Shown here piece after piece: positions 17,408 through 25,283 of a stretch of 64,000 nucleotides of DNA; position 1 is the first letter of the stretch; each line of letters starts with the position of its first letter. The notes below the pieces were generated by a model. That model ran no database searches, was not told the origin of the DNA, and saw nothing but the letters and a program-made list of their open reading frames with translations. Where the stretch lies: NCBI RefSeq assembly GCF_008107685.1, contig NZ_VIRF01000065.1, forward strand, positions 62,001 to 126,000. The letters are read 5' to 3'. A program made the position numbers and the translations under genes. The stretch is from Novosphingobium sp. BW1. GTDB lineage: Bacteria > Pseudomonadota > Alphaproteobacteria > Sphingomonadales > Sphingomonadaceae.

Positions 17408-18535
17408 ATGACGCTCAAGGTCGGTATTGTCGGCGCCGCCTGGGGCGGCATGGCCCATCTTCCCGCCTGGCGCGCGGTGCCCGGCGTCGAGGTAACCGCG
17501 ATCTGCACCTCGCGCGAGGAGACGGCACGCGCTGCTGCGCAGAAGCTGGGGGTGGAGCGCGCCTTCTGGGACGCCCACGAAATGTGCCGCGATCCCGATA
17601 TCGACATCGTGGACCTGGGCACCCGGCCCAATTTCCGTCAACCCTGGCTTGAGACCGCGCTTGCCCATGGCAAGCACGTCTACAACGCCTCGCCCCATGC
17701 GCCGGGATGGGAGGGGGCCAAGGCCATCGACGCGGCTTGGCAGGCCTCGGGCGTGCTCGGCGTCGTCGATGCCTTCATCGAATACGTGCCGGCCGTGCGA
17801 CGCCAGATCGAACTGGTGCACGAAGGCTATATCGGTACGCCCATAGGCGGGACCTGCCATCTTAACATTTCGCTGTTCAACCGTGCCTCGAAGCAGTTCC
17901 CCTATAACTGGTTCGCGCGAAGCGACGCGGGCGTTTCGGGCCTGCGCAACAATGGCAGCCACGCGCTCTATCCGCTTCTTGCCATGCTGGGGCCGGTCGA
18001 GGAGGTCGTGGCCGATGATCGCCAGGTCCTCTCCGAATGGGTTTACGAGGATGGCGAGCGGGTCACGCCCGAGACGACGGACACCGGCAACGCGCTGCTG
18101 CGCTTTGCAAAAGGGCCGATCGTGCAACTCCAGGCGGGCTGGGCGATGACGATGCATGATGGCTGGCTGCTCGACATCTACGGAACACATGGGAGGCTGG
18201 TCACCCGCGCGCCCACCTTTCCGAGCGCGCAGGACTGCACGCTATGGGGCCTCCGGGCCCACGACAAGCCCGACCCGCACGCGCCGAGTGACCTGCAGGC
18301 GCTCGACATCCCCGAGGCGTACCGGGTGGACCCTGCCGTCACCATCGACGCGAGCTTCCCGATCCCCCCCTGCTTCCCGATGGCACTGGCCATGCAGCGT
18401 ATGGTCGCGGCAATTGGAGGCGAGGGTACTGCCACGCCTGACTTCGCCCGTGCGCTGGAGGTCGAGAGCTGCCAGGAAGCGATGTCCCGCGCTCAGGTGG
18501 AAAGGCGCTGGGTCGCGCTGTCTGAGGTTGCCTGA
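17408..18535 (+). CDS. Gfo/Idh/MocA family oxidoreductase
   Basis: The 375-aa protein has an N-terminal Rossmann fold (VGIVGAAWGGMAH, residues about 5-15), the DIVDLGTRPNFRQPWLETALAHGKHVYNASPHA segment, where EKP-type catalytic motifs usually lie (here NASP, so the usual Lys is missing), and a C-terminal alpha/beta domain (NNGSHALYPLLAMLG). The family uses NAD(P) to oxidise or reduce sugars, polyols or similar alcohols. The missing Lys makes the reaction uncertain. It lies 10 bp after the lipoyl gene and is probably co-transcribed with it. Confidence 0.82.
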   Translation: MTLKVGIVGAAWGGMAHLPAWRAVPGVEVTAICTSREETARAAAQKLGVERAFWDAHEMCRDPDIDIVDLGTRPNFRQPWLETALAHGKHVYNASPHAPGWEGAKAIDAAWQASGVLGVVDAFIEYVPAVRRQIELVHEGYIGTPIGGTCHLNISLFNRASKQFPYNWFARSDAGVSGLRNNGSHALYPLLAMLGPVEEVVADDRQVLSEWVYEDGERVTPETTDTGNALLRFAKGPIVQLQAGWAMTMHDGWLLDIYGTHGRLVTRAPTFPSAQDCTLWGLRAHDKPDPHAPSDLQALDIPEAYRVDPAVTIDASFPIPPCFPMALAMQRMVAAIGGEGTATPDFARALEVESCQEAMSRAQVERRWVALSEVA

Positions 18536-18575
18536 ATACGACTGTTTTGCAGGTGCTTGGAGGAGGTGTTCCCGA

Positions 18576-18590
18576 GATATCGCCGTGGCG
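18576..18590 (+). promoter_or_regulatory. Shared 15-bp motif copy 2 (GATATCGCCGTGGCG)
   Basis: Exact match to the GATATCGC-S-R-N-GGCG consensus, 75 bp before the E1 alpha start and 12 bp upstream of a TTGACC (18603-18608) that could be a -35 box. This suggests the E1 pair has its own promoter in the 130-bp gap after the Gfo/Idh gene. Confidence 0.5.
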
Positions 18591-18665
18591 CAGCGGCTCT
18601 CGTTGACCTTGCTGGCGCGGCCCCTGACAGTTCCCCTCGACGCCTGAAGCGAGCGAGGTTTTCTC

Positions 18666-19661
18666 ATGACCCAACCCAGTAACGCCCCCCAGCCGGATTC
18701 CGCCGCGCTGACCGACATCTTCCGCCGGATGCTGCGGATCGAGCGCAACGACGACGCGATCCTATCCACCATCCGCAAGGGGCGCCTGCAGATGCCCTAC
18801 TACTCTGCGCGCGGGCAGGAGGTGATTCCGGCGACGATCTCCCACTTCCTCACCGACGAGGACCAGATCTGCACAATCTACCGCGGCATCCAAGACATGG
18901 TCGCCAAGGACATGCCGCTCAAACCCCTCTGGGCCGAGATCGCGGGCCGCGTCGACGGCACCTGCAAGGGCAAGGGTGGCCCGATGCATCTCACGCATCC
19001 GCCTACGGGGGTGATGGTGACGACGGGAGTCGTGGGCTCCTCGATGCCGATAGCCAATGGCCTTGCATGGGCGGCGAAGCTCGACGGTTCGCGGCGCGTA
19101 GTCATTGCCTATTTCGGCGATGGCGCTTCCAATATCGGCGCCTTCCACGAGTCGCTCAACCTGGCTTCCTTGTGGAAGCTTCCGGTCATTTTTGTGTGTC
19201 CCAACAATGGCTTTGCCGAACACACTCGTTTTGAGAATGGCACTTCGGTCGACCGGATATCCAAGCGTGCGATCGGCTACGGCATGCCGGGCTTCACCGT
19301 TGACGGCAACGATCCCTGGGAGATGTACGCGCAGGTCTCGACCGCAATTGCGCGCGCGCGCGACGGGGAGGGGCCAACCCTGCTCGAATGCACGACCTTC
19401 CGCTTCCTTGGCCACGTGCTCGGCGATGACAACAAGTACATGGCCGAGGGCGAACTGGCCGCCGCGAGGGAGAGGGACCCGTTGCCCCTGTTCCGTCAGC
19501 GCCTGCTCGACGAAGGGCACGTGGACGAGCCGACACTTGCCGCGATGCAGGAGAAGATCGAGGCCGAGGTGGCCGAGGCCCGCGACTTCGGCCTCGCCAG
19601 CGAACTGCCCCCGGTGGACGAGATTCGCCGCGATGTCTTTGCCCAGGAGATGATGGCATGA
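18666..19661 (+). CDS. TPP-dependent dehydrogenase E1, alpha subunit
   Basis: The 331-aa protein matches the alpha subunit of branched-chain 2-oxo acid, pyruvate or acetoin dehydrogenases. It has the TPP/Mg motif GDGASNIGAFHESLNLA...PVIFVCPNN and the MPYYSARGQEVIPATISHFL entry segment. It would decarboxylate a 2-oxo acid, or cleave a ketone, and pass the acyl group to a lipoyl arm. The stop overlaps the beta-subunit ATG by 4 bp. The only lipoyl domain nearby is the free-standing 76-aa protein. It could also be an acetoin dehydrogenase-type E1. Confidence 0.9.
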   Translation: MTQPSNAPQPDSAALTDIFRRMLRIERNDDAILSTIRKGRLQMPYYSARGQEVIPATISHFLTDEDQICTIYRGIQDMVAKDMPLKPLWAEIAGRVDGTCKGKGGPMHLTHPPTGVMVTTGVVGSSMPIANGLAWAAKLDGSRRVVIAYFGDGASNIGAFHESLNLASLWKLPVIFVCPNNGFAEHTRFENGTSVDRISKRAIGYGMPGFTVDGNDPWEMYAQVSTAIARARDGEGPTLLECTTFRFLGHVLGDDNKYMAEGELAAARERDPLPLFRQRLLDEGHVDEPTLAAMQEKIEAEVAEARDFGLASELPPVDEIRRDVFAQEMMA

Positions 19662-20677
19662 GCACGACGACAACCAGCGCGGCCAAGCCCGCCGGGACGA
19701 GCAAGATGAACAGCCTCCAGGCCGTTAACGCGGCGCTGCACCAGGCCATGGCCGCCGACGACAAGGTCCTTGTACTTGGCGAGGACATCGCCGACCCCGA
19801 AGGCGGCGGCGTGACCGGCGCGACGGCAGGCCTTTCAACGAAATTCGGGGGCGAGCGCGTGCGCTCCACCCCGATCTCGGAGCAGGCCATCATCGGGGCG
19901 GCCATTGGCGCTGCGCTTGCCGGGTACAAGCCGGTGGCCGAGATCATGCTGATGAACTTCACCACGGTCGCGATGGACATGATTTTCAACCACGCGGCCA
20001 AGCTGCGCTTCATGTCGGGCGGACAGACCTCGGTGCCGATCACCATTCGCACCCTGACAGGCGCCGGTTGGCAGACCGCGGGCCAGCACGCCGATCACCT
20101 CGAAGGCTGGTACGCGCACGCGGCCGGGATCAAGGTCGTCGCGCCGTCCAACCCGGTCGACTACAAGGGCCTGCTGCTCTCGTGCATTGACGACCCGGAC
20201 CCGTGCATCTTCATCGAGAGCGCGGGCTCGCTGTTCGTGCCCGCCGAAGTTCCCGATGACCAGGGGCCGATTCCACTTGGCAAGGCGCGCATCGTTCAGG
20301 AAGGTTCGGACCTTACCATCGTCACTTGGTCAAGCCAGACCGTGCGCGCACAGATGGCGCTCCCCGCACTGGCCGAGGCGGGCCTGTCGGTCGAACTCAT
20401 CGACTTGCGCACCATCTCGCCCTGGGACCGCGAAACCGTGCTCGCCTCAGTGCGCAAGACCGGGCGGCTCCTCGTCGCGCACGAAGCGGTTCGCGATTTC
20501 GGCCCCGGTGCGGAGATCGCCGCGACTGTCTCGGAAGAGCTGTTCGGCGTTCTCAAGGCCCCGGTTCGCCGCCTTGGTGCGCCCAAGTGCCCGGTGCCCT
20601 TCGCGAAGGTCCTGGAAGATGCCTACATCGTCCAGCCCGACCAGATGGTGGCCGTCGCGCAGGCGCTGATGGGGTGA
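19658..20677 (+). CDS. TPP-dependent dehydrogenase E1, beta subunit
   Basis: The 339-aa partner of E1 alpha shows VLVLGEDIADPEGGGVTGATAGLSTKFG with the conserved Glu that activates TPP, ERVRSTPISEQAIIGAAIGAALAGYKPVAEIM, and a C-terminal transketolase domain (VELIDLRTISPWDRETV). The first about 17 residues are a low-complexity leader. ATGA coupling with the alpha subunit supports an alpha2-beta2 enzyme. Repeat element A begins 18 bp after the stop, in the convergent gap with the ACAD genes. No E2 acyltransferase or E3 gene is in the window. Confidence 0.92.
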   Translation: MSTTTTSAAKPAGTSKMNSLQAVNAALHQAMAADDKVLVLGEDIADPEGGGVTGATAGLSTKFGGERVRSTPISEQAIIGAAIGAALAGYKPVAEIMLMNFTTVAMDMIFNHAAKLRFMSGGQTSVPITIRTLTGAGWQTAGQHADHLEGWYAHAAGIKVVAPSNPVDYKGLLLSCIDDPDPCIFIESAGSLFVPAEVPDDQGPIPLGKARIVQEGSDLTIVTWSSQTVRAQMALPALAEAGLSVELIDLRTISPWDRETVLASVRKTGRLLVAHEAVRDFGPGAEIAATVSEELFGVLKAPVRRLGAPKCPVPFAKVLEDAYIVQPDQMVAVAQALMG

Positions 20678-20694
20678 GAAAGTATTATGTGAAC

Positions 20695-20807
20695 CAAGGG
20701 GCCATCGCCCCTTGAAACCGAAATGGGCGATCTCACCTGTCTCGGCCAAGGCAGCGCGGGTAAGGTGAGGTTGCCGGTTTTGGGAGTCCGAGGACGATGG
20801 CCCTCGG
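20695..20807. repeat. 113-bp paired-palindrome element, copy A
   Basis: It begins with the 20-bp palindrome CAAGGGGCCATCGCCCCTTG (20695-20714) and ends with CCGAGGACGATGGCCCTCGG (20788-20807). Between them the inner arms (CTCACCT ... AGGTGAG) are inverted repeats, so the whole element can fold as one long dyad. It fills the convergent gap between E1 beta and a short ACAD. Confidence 0.9.
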
Positions 20808-20821
20808 AAATCTCTTTCTGA

Positions 20822-21796
20822 CTATCCGGCAGACGCCAGTTCCAGGACCGCATCACCTGCGCTCTCGTTCCAGAACGCCGCACTGCCACCCAGCGCGCGG
20901 TTCAGGAACGCGCGTTTCAGGAACAGGTGAACCGGGTATTCGACAGTGAGCCCGATCCCGCCGTGGAACTGCACCGCCTCTTCGGCAACCTGCTTGTAGA
21001 CCTCGCAGCAGTGGGCCTTCATTGCGCCGAGCGCGAGGGGGGCGGCCTCGCTACTGGCCTCGTAGAGTGCGGTTGCGGTCTCGAGCGCGACCTTGAGGTC
21101 GGCGGCGCGATGCTTGAGAGCCTGGAACATCGCAAGAGGCCGGTCGAACTGGCGGCGGGTGCCCAGGTACTCGATCGCCATGGCCAGGACAGTTTCGGCT
21201 CCGCCCAGCCCATCGCCCGCAAGGCCAAGGCACAGAAGTCCGTCGAGCCGTTCGGTCAGGGCCGCGGCTTCGATACCCGCTGCCAGCGGGATGCGCGGGG
21301 AATTGGGTGCCGGTTCGACGGTGAACAGTCGGCGCGAGCCATCCCAGGTGGGAAAGAGCGTAATCTTTGCGCCTGCAAGGTCGACCAGGGCCACCTCGTC
21401 GGCGCTGCGCACGAGGATCCGACTGGCCGTATCGGCATCGGGAACAGCGGCAAGACCATTTCCGGCGACGGTGAGCGCCGTTGTGATAGCCTTGCCGGCC
21501 ATGGCATTTTCCAGGAGCTCTTCGCGTTCGGGGAAATCCGGGGCCTGGACCAGGGCCTCAAGCGCGAGGAACTGGGCCAGAGCCGGACCGGGCATGCGCG
21601 CGCGGCCCATTTCGGTGAAGATCACGGCCAGGTCGCGGCGTTCGAGGCCAAGGCCGCCCAGCGCTTCGGGCACGCCCGCCATGAACCAGCCGAGCTCAGC
21701 CATTTGCGTCCAGCAGACTTCGGCGTTCTGCGCGGCCTGCCAGTCGGGAAAGACCTTGCGGGCGCTGTCCTCGAGTTCGCGGCGCATCTCGTTCAT
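20822..21796 (-). CDS. Acyl-CoA dehydrogenase family protein, short (beta-type) subunit
   Basis: The 324-aa protein is shorter than a standard ACAD (about 380-400 aa). It has the N-terminal helical domain (MAELGWFMAGVPEALGGLGL) and the C-terminal helices (RRQFDRPLAMFQALKHRAADLK, QFHGGIGLTVEYPVHLFLKRA), but lacks the EPGxGSD FAD/substrate motif of the middle domain. Such degenerate subunits pair with a full-length ACAD to form alpha2-beta2 enzymes in steroid side-chain degradation. It overlaps the preceding full-length ACAD by ATGA, which fits a heteromeric complex. Confidence 0.88.
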   Translation of the reverse strand: MNEMRRELEDSARKVFPDWQAAQNAEVCWTQMAELGWFMAGVPEALGGLGLERRDLAVIFTEMGRARMPGPALAQFLALEALVQAPDFPEREELLENAMAGKAITTALTVAGNGLAAVPDADTASRILVRSADEVALVDLAGAKITLFPTWDGSRRLFTVEPAPNSPRIPLAAGIEAAALTERLDGLLCLGLAGDGLGGAETVLAMAIEYLGTRRQFDRPLAMFQALKHRAADLKVALETATALYEASSEAAPLALGAMKAHCCEVYKQVAEEAVQFHGGIGLTVEYPVHLFLKRAFLNRALGGSAAFWNESAGDAVLELASAG

Positions 21797-22977
21797 TGTC
21801 CCGGCTCCGTGATCCAGTTCTTTGGCTCGCGAGGCATGCCCAGCATGCGTTCGGCAATGATGTTGCGTTGCACTTCGTCGCTTCCTCCCGCGATGGTCCA
21901 GGCATAGCTGTTCATGAAATCGGCCATCCAGTTGCCGCTGTTGAGATCGCCAAAGGTGATCGGCCCGTGCATCTGTCCGGAAAGGTCCGCCAGTTCCACC
22001 CCAAGGTCGCTCCAGGCGCGCAGGCAGCGCGAATAGGCGAGCTTGACGATCGAGGCGTCGCCCGCGCGTTCGTCCTCGTCCATGCGCTTTTGCAGGAAGC
22101 GGTCGGCGAGCGCGCAGACCGCATCAACCCGTGTCGCGAGCGCGCCAAGCTTGCGCAATATACCGGCATCGCAGGTGCGCCCGGCGGCGTGGACCGCCTC
22201 GGTCAGCCGCACCATCGCGCCGCGCATGCGGTAGGAAAGTTCCATCAGCGTCAGCCCGCGTTCGGAAGCGAGCGTGGCTTGGGCGACGGCCCAGCCTGCA
22301 CCTTCCTCGCCTACGCGCTGGGAGACCGGGATCTCGACCTCGTCGAGGAATATCTCGGCGAATTCCTCGTCGCCCTGGATCTGGTGGATCGGGCGCACGC
22401 TGACGCCCGGCAGGCGCATGTCCATCAAGAGGTAGGTGAGCCCTGCCTGCTTGGGTCCATCGCCCGAGGTGCGCACCAGGAGCAGGCACATGTCGGCGTA
22501 CTGCGCCATGGTCGACCAGACCTTCTGGCCCGAGACGACATAGACATCGCCACGCCGTTCGGCCCGGCTGCGGATCGCGGCCAGATCGGAGCCCGCACCT
22601 GGCTCGGAAAAGCCCTGGCACCATGTCTCGCCCTCAAGAATGCGCGGGAGGTAGTGGCTGCGCTGTTGTGCGCTCGCGCATTCGGCCAGCGTTGCAAAGG
22701 CGTGATAAGTCGACACGAACGAGAGGAGGAGGCGCGGCGTGTCGGCGCGCGCAAGCTCTTCGTAGATGATCTTCTGTTCGGCCAGCGACCGCCCTCCACC
22801 GGGCCATTCCCTCGGCCAGTGCGGCACGGCGTAACCTGCGCCCACCAGCTTGGCGAACCAGGAGCGCTGCGAAGCGACGAAGGCTTCGTGCGTGGAGGCC
22901 GTGCGCCAGTCCAGGGGCGCTTCGCGCGCGATCCAGTCGCGGATTTCGCGTCTCAAGGCGTCGTCTTGTTGCGTCAT
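21793..22977 (-). CDS. Acyl-CoA dehydrogenase, full-length (alpha-type) subunit
   Basis: The 394-aa flavoprotein has the FAD/substrate motif WCQGFSEPGAGSDLAAIRSRAE, the VSGQKVWSTMAQYADMCLLLVRT strand region, and a C-terminal RNIIAERMLGMPREPKN tail as in the side-chain ACADs of steroid pathways. It oxidises acyl-CoA to 2-enoyl-CoA with FAD and passes electrons to ETF. It is the first gene of the minus-strand pair and is divergent, across 104 bp, from a second full-length/short pair. A shared GATATC motif lies midway between them. Confidence 0.92.
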   Translation of the reverse strand: MTQQDDALRREIRDWIAREAPLDWRTASTHEAFVASQRSWFAKLVGAGYAVPHWPREWPGGGRSLAEQKIIYEELARADTPRLLLSFVSTYHAFATLAECASAQQRSHYLPRILEGETWCQGFSEPGAGSDLAAIRSRAERRGDVYVVSGQKVWSTMAQYADMCLLLVRTSGDGPKQAGLTYLLMDMRLPGVSVRPIHQIQGDEEFAEIFLDEVEIPVSQRVGEEGAGWAVAQATLASERGLTLMELSYRMRGAMVRLTEAVHAAGRTCDAGILRKLGALATRVDAVCALADRFLQKRMDEDERAGDASIVKLAYSRCLRAWSDLGVELADLSGQMHGPITFGDLNSGNWMADFMNSYAWTIAGGSDEVQRNIIAERMLGMPREPKNWITEPGQ

Positions 22978-23017
22978 GGAGCAAGCTAGGCCCCATTGTG
23001 CGCGCGACCTTCAAGCT

Positions 23018-23032
23018 CGCCGCCGCGATATC
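23018..23032 (-). promoter_or_regulatory. Shared 15-bp motif copy 3 (GATATCGCGGCGGCG)
   Basis: Read on the minus strand it is GATATCGCGGCGGCG, followed 3 nt later by TTGAAG, a -35-like box for the minus-strand ACAD. It lies almost exactly midway between the two divergent ACAD starts (22977 and 23082), a position from which one regulator could control both. Confidence 0.5.
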
Positions 23033-23081
23033 GAGCGCACGATGCTATCGCGCGGGAAAGGGGCGGGTTAGTCCCCTGCGC

Positions 23082-24227
23082 ATGGACTTTGACTGGACGC
23101 CCGACGAGCAGGCCTTCCGCGAGCGCCTGCGCCATTTTCTCGACACGACCCTGCCGGGCGACTGGGAGCGCTTCTCGCAGCATGGCCCGGCCTCCCCGGA
23201 CCTGACGCGCTTTGCGCAGACCTTCTGCGGCACGCTTGCCAAGGAAGACCTGCTCATCCCGCACTGGCCGGTCGAGATTGGTGGGCAGGGGCAGGACCCC
23301 TGGCACCAGACGATCCTGGCCGAGGAAATGTGGATCGCGGGCGAGCCGCGCGGCGGGCAGTACATGAACGTCAACTGGATTGGCCCCACGCTGATCCGCT
23401 ATGGGACGCCCGAGCAGCAGGCGCGCTATCTTCCGCCGATTGCGGCAGGAAAGGCGCTGTGGTGCCAGGGTTTTTCCGAACCCGGTTCGGGCTCGGACCT
23501 CGCCTCGCTGCGCACCCGAGCGGAGGCCGATGGCGGCGACTACGTGGTCAACGGGCAAAAGATCTGGACCAGCTACGCCGGGCTAGCCGACACCTGCTTC
23601 CTGCTGTGCCGGACGAGCGAGGACCGAAAGCGGGGGATCACCATCCTGCTCGTGCCGATGGATACGCCGGGCATTACCGTGCGCCAAATCCCTTCGATCA
23701 TCGGTGAGGGGGACATCCACGAGGTCTTCTTCGACGATATGCGCGTGCCTGCCAGCGCGCGGTTGGGCGAGGAAGGGCAGGCCTGGGAGATCATCGCCTA
23801 TTCGCTGCGCAACGAGCGGCTGGGCATTCCACGCTATGCCCTCGCGCGCAGTGCGCTCGACCGTGCCGTGTCGATCCTGCAGGAGCGGGGCGATTTCGTG
23901 CGCGAGGCGGTGCGTATCGAGGCGGCTGGCGCGGCTGCGCTGTGCGAGGCGGCCCGGCTGGCCAGCTACGCCATCGTCACCCGTCGCGCCGAAGGTGAGA
24001 CGATCGGCCAGGAAAGTTCCTCGGCGCGTTACGCCACGGTGATGTGCGAGCGGCGCGTGTGCGAATTCATCGTGGAGCATCTGCCCGAGGCGCTGGCCGA
24101 CGCGCACCCTTATCTCAAGATGCACCACCAGCGCGGCATCGTCGCGGGGATCGCGGCGGGCGCCGCCGAGATCCAGCTGAACATCATCGCCAGCGATGTG
24201 CTGGGCCTGCCACGGGAGGCGCGCTAA
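23082..24227 (+). CDS. Acyl-CoA dehydrogenase, full-length (alpha-type) subunit
   Basis: The 381-aa ACAD has WTPDEQAFRERLRHFLDTTLP at the N-terminus, the FAD/substrate motif WCQGFSEPGSGSDLASLRTRAE, VNGQKIWTSYAGLADTCFLLCRTS, and NIIASDVLGLPREAR at the end. The ATG at 23082 is chosen by alignment of the N-terminal helix; upstream in-frame codons give a basic, unconserved leader. Its stop (TAATG) overlaps the next start by 1 bp. With the following short ACAD it mirrors the minus-strand pair. Predicted to desaturate a bulky acyl-CoA. Confidence 0.92.
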   Translation: MDFDWTPDEQAFRERLRHFLDTTLPGDWERFSQHGPASPDLTRFAQTFCGTLAKEDLLIPHWPVEIGGQGQDPWHQTILAEEMWIAGEPRGGQYMNVNWIGPTLIRYGTPEQQARYLPPIAAGKALWCQGFSEPGSGSDLASLRTRAEADGGDYVVNGQKIWTSYAGLADTCFLLCRTSEDRKRGITILLVPMDTPGITVRQIPSIIGEGDIHEVFFDDMRVPASARLGEEGQAWEIIAYSLRNERLGIPRYALARSALDRAVSILQERGDFVREAVRIEAAGAAALCEAARLASYAIVTRRAEGETIGQESSSARYATVMCERRVCEFIVEHLPEALADAHPYLKMHHQRGIVAGIAAGAAEIQLNIIASDVLGLPREAR

Positions 24228-25138
24228 TGCAGGTTGCTCTCAACGAGGACCAGCGCGCCATTCGCGACGCACTCGATGCTCTGGCCCGTCCATTCGAGGA
24301 GGCCCCGGTGCATGAGGCGCCCCTGGTGGCGGCCAGCCCGGACTTTGCGCGGGCGCTGGCCGAAAGCGGCTTTCTGGATGTGGCCTGCGACCCGGACCTT
24401 GGCACGGCGACGGCGGGTGTTGTTGTCGAGCGTCTCGCCCGCCTGCCTTTCGCGGTGGAAGCGGCGACGCGCGCTTTCTTCGCCCCGCTGCTGGGAGACG
24501 TGTCCGGGCCGGTCTGCCTTGTCGAAGGCACACGCACGCCCCGGCTCGTCCGTTTTCTGGAACCGGGGGCCTGCGTGATCGTGGTGGAGGCGCAGGGTGT
24601 CTCGTACTTTACCGCAGGCGAACACCAGCTTCGTCGTGAGAGCGAAAGCCTGTTCGCTTACCCCATGGCGAGCCTGCTGGACGTTTCCGAAGGGCGCGCG
24701 GTACTTGCGATCACGCCCGGCGAGGCGCGGACGCGGGCGCGCGCGGCGCTGGCGGCCGAGGTAGCTGGACTGATGGCCGCTGCGCTTGCCAGCGTATGCG
24801 CGCATCTGTCCGAGCGCACGCAGTTCGGGCGCAAGCTGGCAACCTTCCAGGCCTTGCGCCATCGCCTCGCCGAAGCGCAGGTGCGCACCAATGGCGTCTA
24901 TTGGATGGCAATGAAGGCAGCGGCGACGCTCGATCCCGCCGACGCCGCGCTTGCGGCCTGGCACGCGCAGGAATCGGCGACCGCGACGGTGTACGACTTC
25001 CACCAGTTCCTTGGTGCCATGGGCATGACGCTCGAGCATCCGCTGCACTTCTGGACCTACCGTCTGAAGGCCCTGATAGGCGAATTGGGCGGGCGCGGAG
25101 CGAGCGCGGCAGCGGCTGCGGATGCGATGTGGGGGTGA
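24227..25138 (+). CDS. Acyl-CoA dehydrogenase family protein, short (beta-type) subunit
   Basis: The 303-aa protein keeps the ACAD N-terminal helix start (QVALNEDQRAIRDALDALA) and the C-terminal domain (ERTQFGRKLATFQALRHRLAEAQ, HQFLGAMGMTLEHPLHFWTYRLK), but has no EPGxGSD motif and a shortened middle domain. It is translationally coupled (TAATG) to the full-length ACAD, as expected for the catalytically reduced partner of a heterotetramer. Repeat element B begins 20 bp after the stop. Confidence 0.88.
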   Translation: MQVALNEDQRAIRDALDALARPFEEAPVHEAPLVAASPDFARALAESGFLDVACDPDLGTATAGVVVERLARLPFAVEAATRAFFAPLLGDVSGPVCLVEGTRTPRLVRFLEPGACVIVVEAQGVSYFTAGEHQLRRESESLFAYPMASLLDVSEGRAVLAITPGEARTRARAALAAEVAGLMAAALASVCAHLSERTQFGRKLATFQALRHRLAEAQVRTNGVYWMAMKAAATLDPADAALAAWHAQESATATVYDFHQFLGAMGMTLEHPLHFWTYRLKALIGELGGRGASAAAAADAMWG

Positions 25139-25157
25139 GGGAGAAGGAAAGGATTTT

Positions 25158-25271
25158 CCGAGGGCCGTCGCCCTCGGGCTCCCCAAACCCGTCTACCTCA
25201 GCTTGCGCAGGCTGCCCTAGCCGAGAGAGACGAGGTCGCCCATTCTGGGGTCAAGGGGCGATGGCCCCTTG
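25158..25271. repeat. Paired-palindrome element, copy B (inverted relative to A)
   Basis: 114 bp. Left palindrome CCGAGGGCCGTCGCCCTCGG (25158-25177), right palindrome CAAGGGGCGATGGCCCCTTG (25252-25271). Inner arms CTCCCCAAA...CTACCTC and GAGGTCG...TTCTGGGGTC are complementary with mismatches. It lies between convergent genes, 20 bp and 13 bp from their stops. Confidence 0.9.
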
Positions 25272-25283
25272 CAAATGGACTTC

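Noticed and set aside
20695..20807. Paired palindromes as an insertion sequence or att site
   Set aside because: There is no transposase frame inside, no target-site duplication was seen, and the copies sit at gene ends like REP/BIME elements.
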